From Halichondria panicea (Eukaryota; Porifera; Demospongiae; Suberitida; Halichondriidae), in NCBI RefSeq assembly GCF_963675165.1, contig NC_087382.1, forward strand, positions 6,992,315 through 7,056,314: a stretch of DNA of 64,000 bases. The letters run 5' to 3'. Shown one piece after another: positions 31,072-43,391 of this stretch. Position 1 is the first letter of the stretch; each line of letters begins with the position of its first letter. The notes under the pieces are model-generated. The model worked only from the letters and a program-made list of their open reading frames with translations. It was not told the origin of the DNA and ran no database searches. Made by a program: the position numbers and the translations under genes.

Positions 31072-32284
31072 AATTATTACAAGATTAGCACAGATTTAGA
31101 TTAATCTATCTTCATGTACTAAGGTTTGGCACATGGCAAATATGTACTGCGCATGTGCAGAAAGGTTAAAAGGTCATTCCAGTCCATTCCATTCCAGTCC
31201 AGTCCAGTAGTCCAGTCCACCGATTGCAGACTGCCGTCCCAGTCCTTAATATACCTGAGTCTACCTACCTGTAAAAATTTGGGTCTCTACGAATCTTTAA
31301 ACAGGTCGCGGACGTTGAAGAAACTCACCGAACGTTCATTTTCTATAATGACATTTACTGTCTACGTGAGGGAAATTCCCAGGGAATTTCCCTATTATTG
31401 TTAATTATTTTTAACAAATAAAAGATGGCAAATCAGCCCAGTACTTACAATCATCAAGAGGAGCCAGGTATATTATAGCTACACTTCTTAACAAACATAA
31501 TTTAGCAACAGAAATAAGTAGCTAGCCACTCTTGTTTCAGATGTATGTATCCCGTGCCACTTGTCCACTTGTCCTCATAAACACTCCATAACAACCTACA
31601 GATAAGTAGTAAGTTAAGATAGACACGTCACTTACATTCTAGCCAATAGACTAGCGTTTCTCAGGCCTCCCACCACCTGGGGGAACCATCAATATAAATG
31701 TTATACGACAATTCCACGAAGTTTCCTGGGCCCTCCATGATGTGATCACCCATGTGATCACCCATCCCATCAGGCCTGCTACTACTAAGCACAATGGCAG
31801 TGATACCAGTACTAAATTAGATACAAGTACACTGATCAGCTACGTAAAGGGACTAATACTCTGTGCGTGTGAACTGCTAGATTGCAGCCTGTTTTGCTTG
31901 TGCCTTTGAAACCGAACTACCCTCAGAGTAAGGTAGCTAGGCGTGGCCCAGTGGCCCAGAAGCTGATGGGCTATTTAATATTACACTTAGATCTATACCT
32001 AGTAGTTTAATAAGCGTGCACTTGCATGGTAATTATGTCGTAAAGGAAAGGAATATGTTTGCTGCGTCAGAGGACTTCGCTGCGTCAGAGGACTTTGAAG
32101 TGACACCTGCTTACTTGTGTGATTCTATATCGATAGATTATTCACACAATGGTTCTGATATTGGTGAAGTAATTCTGCAAGGTCGCCTTTTTTTTACACA
32201 TGGGAATTAAGGTAACCCCGAAGTCAACTGCGTTCATCTATTCACAGAATTGATCACTCAAATACAGTAGCTAGGCGCTCTCGG

Positions 32285-32775
32285 GTGATCAATCGACAAG
32301 TGTATTCTGTGCCCTATCCCAATGCTGTATGGCATATAGATGGAAATAATAAAATGATCCATGCTGGTGTAGATGGTTTTACACGGCTTACACGGCTTAC
32401 ACGGCTCTACTACGGTGCTTGATGCATGATAAACTACATAACACCAGATTAGGTAAGGTCTGATCACGGCGGTGAAAATGTTTTGGTGTGGAGAGACACA
32501 TGTTAGAAAGACATGACATGACACCAGTGTTATAACTACCCATAACGAAAGGGTTGAAAAAATGTGGCGTGATATTACTTGGCGTGATATTACTTCTATC
32601 AGATTATTCTCTGCACTTGAAGCAGGTGTTCTAGACCCAGTGAATGAAGTTGACCAGTGAATGAAGTTGATATATTCTGTCTTCATTTTGTGTTCTTACC
32701 ACGAATAAACAAATCTCTCCAAGATTTCAGGGAAGCTGGAATTGCCACCGACTTTCAAGTGAAGGAAATATGTCT
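32285..32775 (+). pseudogene. Integrase-core (rve-like) pseudogene
   Basis: Decayed coding sequence shows YPNAVWHIDGNNKMIHAG and VDGFTRL, then DHGGENVLVWRD, then HNERVEKMWRDIT, with LEAGVLDPVNEV later (some letters in other frames). These match the three acidic positions of the integrase core found in Ginger-like and related animal genes. Several stops and tandem duplications (ACACGGCTT three times; GGCGTGATATTACTT twice; CCAGTGAATGAAGTTGA twice) break it. The Gypsy element starts 10 bp after its last readable part. Confidence 0.7.
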
Positions 32776-32785
32776 CTGTGGTAAC

Positions 32786-33082
32786 TGTGGTAACTCTGAC
32801 TAACTCTTTAGACTTAACCTTATTATTAGTAGTACATATTTGTGGGTTTTAGTGGTAGTCTCTGTATGCATATTATTAGGTATGGTTTCCTGTCTGACCT
32901 GTTTAGTTCTAGTTAAACTGGTTTTGTTTCTGTGTGTATTTAAGTCAGTGTTTGTGCACAGTGTTCAGTTGTCATTATCAGATTCAGATGCTAGGTGAAC
33001 CCCTGTCCCTAGACATAATGCAGAGTAACAATATATCTATAAGGCTGATCTAGAGTATTGCTAGGCTATCAAGGATATAACA
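32786..33082 (+). repeat. 5' LTR of Gypsy-1
   Basis: The LTR runs from TGTGGTAACTCTGACTAACT to ...GGATATAACA, 297 bp. The primer-binding region starts after it with AATTGGCGACGAGGAT. The first 40 bases recur at 37000 as the start of the 3' LTR. Confidence 0.85.
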
Positions 33083-33110
33083 AATTGGCGACGAGGATAA
33101 AACTGTACCA

Positions 33111-36100
33111 ATGGCAACTCGAGGTAGCTTGCAAGAGTTCAATGCAGCTACTGATTCCATCACACAATACTTGGAGAGGGTGGATCTGTACTTCACAGCT
33201 CAAAGAATACAGGACGACTTGAAAGTAGCAACTCTACTATCGTCCATTGGAGCGTCGACATATGCTAGACTGAGCGACTTGTTGGCACCCACAAAGCCTA
33301 GTGCCAAGACATTGGCTGAGCTCACGGCCCACTGCAAAGACACTATGAACCTCCACGGATAGTGATCGCCGAACGCTTTCAGTTTCGTACCAGAGTCCAG
33401 AAGGAAGGAGAAGAGGAAACTAGCAATCCACTGTGGATTTGCGGGAGACAGACTGACAGAAGAACTTCGAGATCAGATCGTGGTGGGATTGCGGAAAGAG
33501 ACGGACAGGAAGAGGCTATTGACAGAAGCTGACCTGACGTACAAGCGAACACTTGAAATAGTGCAAGCATCTGAGTCTGCAGAGAAGACCACGAAGAGCC
33601 TTCAAAGACACGACACAAGTGAAGTCTTGTATACGTCAAGGAAACAGAAACACCAGAAATCAAGCAAAACACCCCCGCAGGATCAGCCAAGAGACTGTTA
33701 TCGCTGTGGTGGTAAACATCAGCCAGCAGTGTGCAAGTTTAAGGAAGCGGTATGTCACTACTGTAAGAAACCTGGCCACATTGCAAGGGTATGCCGAGCT
33801 AAGGCAAAACAAGAAAAAGGAAAGAAACCTACTCATCACATGGAGCACAGCTACGAGTCTGATGACAGTGTAAACCTGATCAATCATGTGGAAGAAAGGA
33901 ACCACCACCAACCACCATATGTGGTACATGTGTCACTGAATAAGGTTCCTATGGAAATGGAAGTAGATACTGGTGCAGCGATGTCGCTGATCAGCAACGA
34001 AACATTTCGACAACTTCAGAAGAACAAAACGTCTCAACAACTCCGAAAAGTCGCATTGAAACCTACGACGATACGACTACGTACGTACTCCGGACAACAG
34101 CTGGTTGTGCTAGGAACACTAAAAGTACATGTGAGGTACGAGGCACAACGAGCTGCTCTGTCAGTGCTAGTAGTAGAAGGTTCTGGACCTAGCCTATTGG
34201 GTAGAGATTGGCTTAAGAGTCTCCAATTGAATTGGAAGGAATTGGCTGCTATCCATTACACACCCCAGTACCTGCCATCTGTTGAGGAAACCCTCAGTAA
34301 ACACAAAGGTGTATTCAGTCCAGAGCTAGGAAAAGCTGCCCACGTTGAAGCAAAGTTACAAGTGGAGCAAGATGCAACTCCTACATTCTGCAAGGCAAGA
34401 AAGGTTCCGTACGCCTTACGTGAGAAGGTGGAAAATGAACTCAATCGATTAGAAGCAAACGGAATCATTGAACCAGTGAAGTTCTCTAACTGGGCTGCAC
34501 CTGTGGTCCCAGTGTTAAAACCTGATGGATCGATAAGAATCTGTGGAGATTACAAGCAAACAGTCAACAAAGCGGCTAAGCTTGACCCTTACCCTCTACC
34601 CAAAATCGAAAACCTCTTTGCTCGACTAGCAGGGGGGAAGAAATTTACCAAGCTAGATATCGCTCATGCGTATCAGTAGATTCCTTTGGACGAGGAGTCC
34701 AAGGACAGTGTCACGATCAACACCCACAAGGGTTTGTTTCGGGATAACCGACTACCTTTCGGGGTACACTCCGCTCCAGCCATATTCCAAAAGGCTATGG
34801 AAGGGTTGCTTAGAGACATTCCTTCGACGGTAGTGTACATTGATGACATTTTGGTTACAGGAGAAACAGAGGAGGAACATCTCCAAAATATCGACAAAGT
34901 CTTAACCAGACTGGGAGAAGAAAATCTCACACTGAAGAAAGGAAAGTGTCAGTTTCTACTGGACAAGGTGGAATACCTTGGGCATTCGATCTCAGCAAAT
35001 GGTTTAGAACCAACAGAGACCAAGGTCAGAGCCATCAGAGAAGCCCCAGCGCCTCAGAATGTACCACAGTTGCGCTCATTTCTAGGAATGGTGAATTACT
35101 ATGGCAAGTTCATCAAGGACGTATCGAGCAATCTAGCACCACTGTATCGGTTACTTCAAAAGAAGACCCAATGGAAATGGGGGATCCAAGAGAGAAAAGC
35201 CTTTGAGACGGTTAAACCTTTGAGACGGTTAAAGAACAACTAACAAAGTCACCGGTGCTAGAACACTATGACCCGTCTAAACCCCTCACAATGGCGGCTG
35301 ATGCTTCACCGTACGGAGTGGGAGCAGTGCTATCTCACATACAAGAGGATGGTACAGAGAAACCAATTGCCTTTGCTTCTCGCACCCTGAACGAGGTGGA
35401 GCAGAGGTACTCACAGCTAGACAAAGAGGCCCTGGCGATTACATTTGGCGTCAAACGATTTTATCAATACATCTATGGGAGGAAATTTTCCATCGTGTCC
35501 GATCACAAACCCCTACAGTATTTGTTAAATGAAAACAAGGCAATTCCAGCCATGGCATCTGCTACACTGCGACGATGGGCCCTAACCCTCAGTGCATACC
35601 AGTACTCGATCTCATACCGACCTGGAGAGAAAATTGCAAATGCAGATGGCCTGAGTAGATTACCTCTACCAGACACACCTAGAGAAGCGAAAGTTCCTGC
35701 AGAAGTGGTCCTGTTACTGGAAACCTTGCAAGCATCCCCCATATCGGCGAAACAGATTCGAAAATGGACAGATCGTGATCCTACTCAGTAGAGTACGAAC
35801 ATTCGTAATGAAAGGATGGAGGGAAGAAAGCGAGGATGCGTTAGCTCCATATCGACAAAGAAAAGACGAGCTCAGCACGATTGACGACTGTGTGCTTTGG
35901 GGAAATCGAGTCATCGTCCCAGTGGTTGGAAGACCAGATGTACTGGCCCCTATTACATGAAGGACACCCCGGAATATTGAAAATGAAGCTCCTAGCGAGA
36001 CAAGTCGTGTGGTGGCCAGGAATTGATTCAGATATTACAGGAAAAGTGCAAACCTGTGAGAAGTGTCAAATGAATCAAAAGTCACCTGCTGAAGCTCCAC

Positions 36101-36985
36101 TGCACCCCTGGGAATGGCCTAAAAGACCGTGGTCAAGGATACACATCGATCATTTGGGACCAGTGGAAGGAAAGATGGTCCTTGTTGTGGTAGATGCACA
36201 TTCTAAATGGATAGAAGCAGTGACAGTAGCCTCTACATCATCAGCAGCAACCATTCGAGTTTTAAGAAACCTGATGGCGACTCATGGTCTCCCAGAATTG
36301 ATATTTTCGGATAACGGTACATCGTTCACAAGCGAGGAATTCCAAACATTTGCAAAAAGCAATGGAATAAGACACCGTACCACTGCCCCGTATCACCCTG
36401 CAACGAATGGCTTGGCGGAAAGAGCAGTACAAGTGATAAAGAACGGGCTGAGAAAGAACTCTAAAGGAGATTTTGATTTGCGATTAGCAAGAATACTGTT
36501 CAAGTATCCAACGATACCTCATGCCACTACTGGAAGAATGCCAGCAGAACTACTTCTAGGAAGGAAACTGAGAACACATTTGGATTTGTTACATCCTGAT
36601 CTAGCCAAACGAGTAGAAGAAAAACAGAACTCTCAGAAAGTGAACCACGACAAAACGCAGAGGGAACGCTTATACCTAGAAGGCAATCCAGTCTATGCCA
36701 AGAATTTTCGGCCAGGTGACAAATGGTTGCCGGGAAAGATTTCACAGGTTCTAGGAACCAAAACATATATGGTGGAATTGGAGACTGGACAAGTGGTGAA
36801 AAGACACATCGACCAGTTGAGAAATAGACAAGCGATCATAAACTACATCAGAGGAGGATGACGATTACATAGTACCGGAAACGAATAGCGACTCCCCTGA
36901 GCAAGCAGACCCAACTCCGGAAGATCTGCCCGTGAGACGTTCAAATAGAACAACACGACCTCCCGACCGATATGGCCAACAATCT
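33111..36985 (+). pseudogene. Gypsy-1 gag-pol, broken
   Basis: Order: gag from 33111; two CCHC knuckles near 33700 (CYRCGGKHQPAVC, CHYCKKPGHIARVC); protease (VDTGAAMSLIS) near 33970; reverse transcriptase with YIDDILVTG near 34845; RNase H (AADASPYGVGAV, DKEALAI, SDHKPLQYLL); integrase (VVVDAHSKW, FSDNGTSF, NGLAERAV) in 35881-36861. Lesions: stop and shift near 33360, TAG at 34677, a 17-bp tandem duplication (CCTTTGAGACGGTTAAA) near 35200 that shifts the frame, stops near 35790, and a shift near 36850 before the C-terminal RRSNRTTRPPDRY. It is non-functional. Ty3/Gypsy order is confirmed by integrase following RNase H. Confidence 0.92.
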
Positions 36986-36999
36986 TAGAGGGGAGGAGA

Positions 37000-37041
37000 T
37001 GTGGTAACTCTGACTAACTCTTTAGACTTAACCTTATTATC
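37000..37041 (+). repeat. 3' LTR of Gypsy-1, truncated
   Basis: TGTGGTAACTCTGACTAACT and the next 22 bases match the 5' LTR, and the match ends at TTATTAT. The sequence then changes to CACGTGCATGCATG, so the rest of the LTR was lost. Confidence 0.85.
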
Positions 37042-38477
37042 ACGTGCATGCATGATTAACAAACCACCACTAGAGTGGCCGTCATATGACGGCTTCAACG
37101 GGGAAAGGGTTAATGACTGTATGTATAAAATGCTAGGTATTGTATGAAATGGATCTTGTACTTCGAAGAGAGAATGTCTATGAAGGGTTTCAGAAGCAAT
37201 GGATGATTAGGTATGCACTCTCTCATGATAGCCCGGGGAAACAAATGAGAGATGCTATGAGGGTCACTTCCGATGATTTTCAAAAATTTGCTGTGTACGC
37301 TGTGTTGGAGCTATGCGCACGCTGTAGGTACCAGCACATGCGCATTGAGCTGCTCTTTCACATGGTATCTTTAATATGCTGCCTCGAGGTACGCTTGGTA
37401 CAATAATGTTGAAAGAAAAGTGACCGTTTAATAATGTTTCAAGATCTTTGTAGTACAACCTTAGTGAGGTTCTAGAGCAGCTACACAGTGAGAATATCAA
37501 TGCTTATGGCCTTATTGAGTGAGAGGATAGTGACTGGGATCATAACTAGATAAGAAGCTACCTCAAGCTAAAGAATATCGAGCCTGAAGGCCTGAGGAAG
37601 AAGCTCTTGCGATTGATAAACTTCTTGGATCTGGTAAGTCTAGAGTAGCATATGTACTACAGTCTTGTAGGCTTCAGTATAACTGTATTTAGGCTAGTTA
37701 GTACAGCAGTGGACATCATGAGCCACCATTGAACTTGTAAACCTGTGTGGGTACGACCTCACAGAGAACTTTATGCAGATCTTGATTGAACCATGTCACC
37801 GTGAGAACATTGAGAACACTTATTTAGTGTCTTTAGCCACTTTGTGCCCTCATACAATATTATTTGTGTACATAATTGTGAATGTTTGTAAACAATTGCT
37901 AATTAGTGGGGGTGGTCAGTTGCTAGGTAACGAAGATGGTGTCAAGATACCTCTGGGGTCTGCGCTACCTGTAGGAAATAGTTACAAGTCATTTCAATGT
38001 ATGGTTCATGATATATGAATTTTTAAAGAAAATTGTTATTTATTCTGTATTTTCTTGTTTTAATTAAAACGGGGAAAGGGTTAAACTGAGACTTTCTTGA
38101 ACGTTGGGAAGTTGGCAATCATCTCGTTCACTGTCTTAGGTTCAGGATCATCTAAGATTTCCTTATTAAATGTTCTTTTTTCTTTTCATAAGAGAACGAA
38201 CAGCATCGCCATCCGGCTTGGCCTGCTCCTTCAATGCAATGATATTTCGAAAGAAACATCATCCTCTAGATCATCACTTAGAGACGGATATGCATGTTTG
38301 TCTACTTTTGCTTGCAGGTTTTCTATTTGTGTTTTGGCACTTTACGTACAGACCAAGATGACTATAACAATTTAAACAAATAATTTACATTACAGCACAA
38401 AGAGCACTAGAGCAATAAGCAATATCACACTCCTTTGTTGCAGGTTTTGGTACATACGTCATTAGAATTGTGCCCAC
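37042..38477. other. Unassigned region with two TTAA-flanked termini
   Basis: No gene is supported. CGGGGAAAGGG followed by TTAA occurs twice in the same orientation (37099-37113 and 38070-38084). CCCTTT next to TTAA is typical of piggyBac-like ends, and the first also follows a palindrome CCGTCATATGACGG. No partner end (TTAACCCTTTCCCCG) is seen nearby. Short open stretches at 37140-37400 look like coding debris, but I cannot assign them. Confidence 0.4.
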
Positions 38478-38570
38478 TATATGTGACAGGCTCTGGGAAA
38501 AAGGAGCAGATATTGGTATTGAGACTACAGTGTATAATCTTCTTGCTTATAGTAATGGTGAAGATGTTTT
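38478..38570. mobile_element. Fragment of TGTGACAGG-family MITE
   Basis: ATATGTGACAGGCTCTGGGA followed by AAAAGGAGCAGATATTGGTA and ATTGAG matches the right end of the MITE at 58795-59215 read backwards, with an internal deletion. The other end is missing. Confidence 0.75.
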
Positions 38571-38689
38571 CATATGGATGGCTATGTATGTTTCTTCCCA
38601 CGTTGAGTTCAAGTGACACGTCGGCTGCAGCTGTAGTAATCAGCCCCATGGCCTAATGGAGCAACAAGTGAGTTGTTGAAAGATGTTTT

Positions 38690-39130
38690 AGCTTTGTGTT
38701 TTTTTAGGTGGGGCAAATCACCATGCCGCTGCTCAAGGAAGTTATAGATTTGGTAAGACTTTTATATTATGCATGGAATCACTTTACCCATGGCGTCAGT
38801 TCTTTACAACTCCTTTCGCTAAACAACACCTTGTTCTAGTTGCTATTGATGAAGCTCACTGCATCACTGATTGGTCCAGGGTAGTTATGTATACAGGGTA
38901 GTTAAGTATACTTGTTTAATTGGCACCTTATTAGAAGGGGGCCTCTTTTAGTAGTGCGGTATATAATTTTTCTTCTTAAAATAGGGGGAAGTCAAATCGG
39001 CCTGCCTTCAGTTGTTTGAGAGCTTTAACAAGAGTGCCTTTCATGGCAAGTGAAACACAAGATGAAAGTCTCTCCATCTCGTACATCCAGTACATCCAGT
39101 TTTTGTCTCCCAGCCACTGGATCGCCTATG
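38690..39130 (+). pseudogene. RecQ-like helicase fragment
   Basis: LVLVAIDEAHCITDWS at about 38830 is the DEAH (Walker B) box of a RecQ-type helicase, followed near 39020 by LRALTRVPFMAS, which resembles the motif III region. The flanks carry stops and an unrelated AT-rich stretch. It is probably a remnant of another member of the helicase-bearing family at 11736 and 13916, covering the part those copies lack. Confidence 0.65.
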
Positions 39131-40029
39131 GAGGTGAGTATAATTATATATACCTTTCTGAAAGTTCTATAATTATTAGACTGACTTAGCTGGAGTGAGT
39201 GGAATTCTTCGTGGAATTCTTCGGTGTGCTTCGGTGTGCATCTCCAAACAGCATCCCTGATTTTTGTTCGTACCAAGAATGATGCATGTGAAGTGTATGG
39301 TGTCCTGAACACAGATCATGCATCATTGACAGTTGATAATAAGGACTGACTTCCAACCGTTGTCTGGTGGGATTTTGAATGGTATATTTTAACAATAATC
39401 TTGTTGGAGACATCAAGGTTTATGGTGCGGAATCAATGAACTGCATCAGGCTCGTGTTTTCTTAGTGTGCCAAATATTTATGATCAAACTTCTGTTTATA
39501 TAGCTTTTTGGGCGTGCTGCCCGCGCTCAATGTTTTTTACAGTAACAAACAAAAGAACGTAAATCCAGTCATCGAAAATTTTTGTAGAAGAAAGTTTATG
39601 TTGTCAGCTGTAGGATGCGTCGACTGATACATCATAGATACTATAAATTACATGGATATGAAACGCCCCTAGATTACGGATGATTGTCTCACTGCTGCCA
39701 ACCGAGAAAGGAGCTAATAGAAGGTAAAGAATCATGTGTTAGCAGAATATAAAGTAACTAATTGAAGTGCTACCATTGTGATTGGCTTTAACTAGATATG
39801 TTTTAGTTACGTTTTGCAGCTGATTTATGATAACTTTGTGTCAGTTGATCTGCTGTTTGAAGAACATTGCTGTGTTTGTGTTTGTGTTTGTGTTTATTTT
39901 TTGTGTAGTAGTTAGCCAGTAGGTATGGGTACTGGGTGTATCTACTTTAATTAACTAGCTGGGTGCCCTTCTTTGTGCCCTTCTTTGTGTCAGTTGATTC
40001 TTTGTGTCAGTTGATTTCATTTATTACTT
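39131..40029. other. No gene seen
   Basis: AT-rich sequence with short tandem duplications (GTGGAATTCTTC twice near 39200; TGCCCTTCTTTG twice near 39968; TGTGTCAGTTGATTCTT near 39990) and a TGTGTT microsatellite near 39880. I see no supported coding region. Confidence 0.5.
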
Positions 40030-43000
40030 ACCTTTAACCGCCACGAGCCACCCTGACTTTTTTGCGAAATTCTAATTCTGCGATACTTAGGAAGTACCTG
40101 TATAGAGGAAGAGCTGTAGAATCACGTGCAATTTAGTCTAGAATTTTTCAAGCCACGTTGCTATGTTAAAATTTCATTAGCTATGGCTAGGTTGTTTACT
40201 TGTGCCGATGTGCTTGAACAGCTTGAGGACAGCAATGGCTCTGGTGAACTACAAGGTTGTAAGTGGATGTTTTAACAGCAACACACTGACCACCAGAAGT
40301 TGTCTTCTAAGTGTAACCTACAGCAACCGAACTATTTTTGCAATGATCTGACACAAAATTAACGAATAATTGTACAGTATTAAACAACATAAAGTCATTT
40401 ACATCAACCTTTAACTTTAGAAATGAGCACCTACTCCCAGCATTGTCGAGTTTGTGGATCTCGCTTTAAAACCAGGAAAGGCCCTCAAAGTCGGACATTT
40501 TCTTGCTCAGACAGACACGATGATCTCCTTGAGGTGTTCGGAATAACTGTTCGAAATGATTCAGAGGCAACCCATCCAAAATCATACTGTCACTCATGTA
40601 ACAATATTATTTATCATACACACAAGAATTTTCAGTGTGGGAAACCCCATAAATTGATTGCACAATGGCTAGCCCACAGCAAAAGCAATTGCTCTGTGTG
40701 CGAAAGTAGCAGCACTCCCAATGTTGGCCAAAGAAGCACCTGGTAGACCAGCAAAAGGCTCCTTCAATGTGGCGATTGGGCTAATAGCTCCCCCCACCTT
40801 CTGTTTCTTGTTCCACACGATGTTTTTGACTGTCCTATTTGTATGGAAATTGTTGACAAACCTGTTGAGCTGAAGGTGTGCCGTACTCTTGTGTGTGCTG
40901 TCTTCGAATTTCTAAAACAACGTCATGTCCTTGCTGCCATTTAGAGCACCTCGACGATCTTGATACTATCCAGCCTCCTTCTGAGATTACGCTCGGAAGT
41001 CAAATGCAGCAATTGCAAGAAACTGGGTAAATTGGTAAATTGGAAGAGCTCACATTGACAGCTTGTGTGGGACCCAGACCTTCAAACCAGCACCCCTCGT
41101 CCCTTCTGATCTATTGAGCACGCCATCCCAGCTCATCCAGCGCAGTATGCGGAACTCTCACATTCTGGAGGTCAAGGTAGGAACAAAAATTGGCGTGCCA
41201 TACATTTCGTATTCATGTGTATAATACTTTGTACAGCCACGCACACTGATGCAAATCAGTTCACCGAGAGTGTCCAGTGGGACTGCTAGCCAAACCACCC
41301 TCAGACGCCGGAGTTCTGAGCTGTTGGCCGTTCGGACAAGAGTGAGCGGTGGTGAGGAGGTGGTTCAATTGTCGAATGAGGTGAAGATGGTAGTTGATTG
41401 AGGAGCTGAAAGGATGCTTTCGGGTGGAGTTCTCAGTGACTCAAAGCCTGGGAATCCTGATGATTCCAAGTAACAAGCTGAAAGGTAAACAATTAATTTC
41501 CCTTACATCTTTTTAATTGAAAATGTTCTTTGAAGGATGTTGGCTTTGAAGGATGTTGGGGCCAAACATCAAGATTGCTTCTGAAAAGAAGATGAGGAGG
41601 CTGCTTCGCTCGCAGGGGTTGACAATCTACGCTCTCAACTAGTGCCTTTCGCATTCGCATTCCCGCTTGTGGAGATAAAGAATGTACCAATGTGCTTTAC
41701 TCCAAGTCTGTGGAAGGACATGCTCAACTTTAATGATGATTCTGCGAGAAGGTTCAAATAAAGAAGGTTCAAATAAAGTCAATTTATATACATGTAGATT
41801 CAATTTCCATTTAGAGTGCACCGACACTAACATGGCATGAAGGGGATTCCAGATGATGTGATTTGGGTTAAGCTCGGGGGAGGAGGAAGTTTCAAAATGA
41901 CCTTCCAGATTTGCAATGTTAGTCATCCCAATTCCACGGAAAACACATGTGCTTATGCTACCAACCTCAAGATCGGGCTTGAGAGATTCCAGGATGAGGT
42001 GGACAGCCTTCCCAGCAAGACGTGGAGGTACGTAGGATTAAAAACAACAACTTAGTTATCGTAAGTTCGAGTTTTCCTCAGCGGTGACTATGAGTTCCTG
42101 TGTCACATGTATAGGCTGTTTAATCACATCAGAAGAACTGAAGAGCCCACCCACTAATGCCCACTAATGCCCACCAGAGCAGAACCACTGACAGCATCCT
42201 CGGAGATCAACCAGAATTTTATTGCAGCGGGAGGGAAGCTGAATAAAGCAAAGTTGTTTAACAACTGTGTAAGGAAATCAGTCCATCCCTTTAAATCAAG
42301 TAAGCATTTTAAATACACATAATTCACACATAATCCGAAATGCAGGTGTGCCCTCCAGGACTACACATTACTTTAGGGATATTTTATCCAATTGATGGAA
42401 GACGACTGTCATGAGCTTGACGTGGAGGAGGAGGATAGTCGCGAGAAGGATGGCCCATCTTACCTTTGCGAGAGCCAGGACTCTCAAGGATGAGCTAGAC
42501 AGGTAAATTTGACATTAATACAATAAATATATGCACTACGGAAATTTGCATAATTATAGAGCAAACGAAGAGGTCACTCAACTGAACGACCTGGTGGCTC
42601 TTCTTCTTGTCTTCCGTGAGGGGGAAGAGGGTGAAGACCCTGAGTTGCAAGAAGGGAAGGCCGTGCAAGCAAGGTTTGTGCTAATTAGTTATAGTCAACA
42701 CACTTACAGGATATTGAGTGGACCAAAGCTTCTGCGATAGTGGAAAAGGGGTTCAAAAAGGAGCCCTAGATCAAGCTTTAGACGGTTTTAACGTCAGTAG
42801 TACGCCTACTTTGTGGGAAACCAAACACTTCGGGTAAATTTAACTTTCAACTGTACAAACAACATAGAGCTTACGTTGAAACAACCACTTTCTATAGCCC
42901 AAGCACACGAGGGAGCTGTGTGACGCACTAGTGCTGGCAGCAGCAAACTATCGTCCTGCGATCGTCCAAAGAGCTGAAAAACTGCAGAGAAAGTATAGTG

Positions 43001-43125
43001 TTGTAACTGCTACACACAGATGTGCCTAGGTAAATATAAAATTGTATAGCGAAAAATGTTCACACATTTTTCATCCACAGATACAAACATCTCCACCTTC
43101 ATGAACTTCTACCGGCAGCAATTCC

Positions 43126-43284
43126 TGTTGTTATGTAATTATTACGTAATAGAACATTCTAGAATATCTATTTAACCATTGTGTTCGTTTTTATTTTAGC
43201 ACATGTTCTTACTCCTGATTTTGTCTCTTGTGTGCTCACTGTCTTGTGTGCTCACTGACTATTATTCCTATAATTATAACAACA
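43126..43284 (+). repeat. 5' LTR of Copia element
   Basis: The LTR runs from TGTTGTTATGTAATTATTAC to TATAACAACA, 159 bp. The primer-binding site GGTTATGGGCCCAG starts at 43285; this matches the internal initiator-tRNA-Met site used by Drosophila copia. Relative to the 3' LTR it has a short duplication (TCTTGTGTGCTCACTG) and a deletion. Confidence 0.9.
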
Positions 43285-43391
43285 GGTTATGGGCCCAGAC
43301 ACCTACCTGTACTGACAAGCTAGTATTTTGATTGAGAGTTGGAAAACCGAACTGGAGTGTGACTGGCTGAGTAGAATCTTGTTATTCGAGT

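Larger units (their letters stand above)
27104..31259. mobile_element. MULE-like element nested in copy B
   Basis: Inverted ends are CTCAGGTATA...TTAAGG then GGACTGGGAC and GCAGTCTGCAATCGGTGGAC with ACTGGACTGGAATGGA further in, against the complement ending CCTTAATATACCTGAG at 31259. Aligning copy A (CTTCCTCTACCTACC) gives the empty site and implies that only TC is duplicated (27102-27103, 31260-31261). That is far shorter than the 8-11 bp usual for Mutator-like elements. Confidence 0.75.
26976..31830. mobile_element. TGTGACAGG-family element, copy B (interrupted)
   Basis: The left end CAGGGCCTAGGAAAAC at 26982 is followed by CTTAACGCGG and, from 27030, the same sequence as the right end of copy A in inverse orientation. 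It resumes at 31260 after the MULE-like insertion and matches copy A backwards to about 31830 (for example CAGGCCTCCCACCACCTGGG). The far end is lost. Copies A and B give each other's uninterrupted sequence for locating inserts. Confidence 0.75.
32786..37041 (+). mobile_element. Gypsy-type LTR retrotransposon 1, degenerate
   Basis: This element has a complete 5' LTR, gag-pol coding sequence with several lesions, a polypurine tract (AGAGGGGAGGAGA) at 36987-36999 and only about 42 bp of the 3' LTR. It has landed next to the integrase-like pseudogene. Because the 3' LTR is cut short, no target duplication can be checked. Confidence 0.9.

Noticed and set aside
37140-37406. 88-codon frame after Gypsy-1
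   Set aside because: It has no recognisable motif, and neighbouring frames are closed. I mention it only as possible debris.
37099-38084. A complete piggyBac-like element bounded by two CGGGGAAAGGG-TTAA ends
   Set aside because: The two ends are in the same orientation, so they cannot be the two termini of one element.
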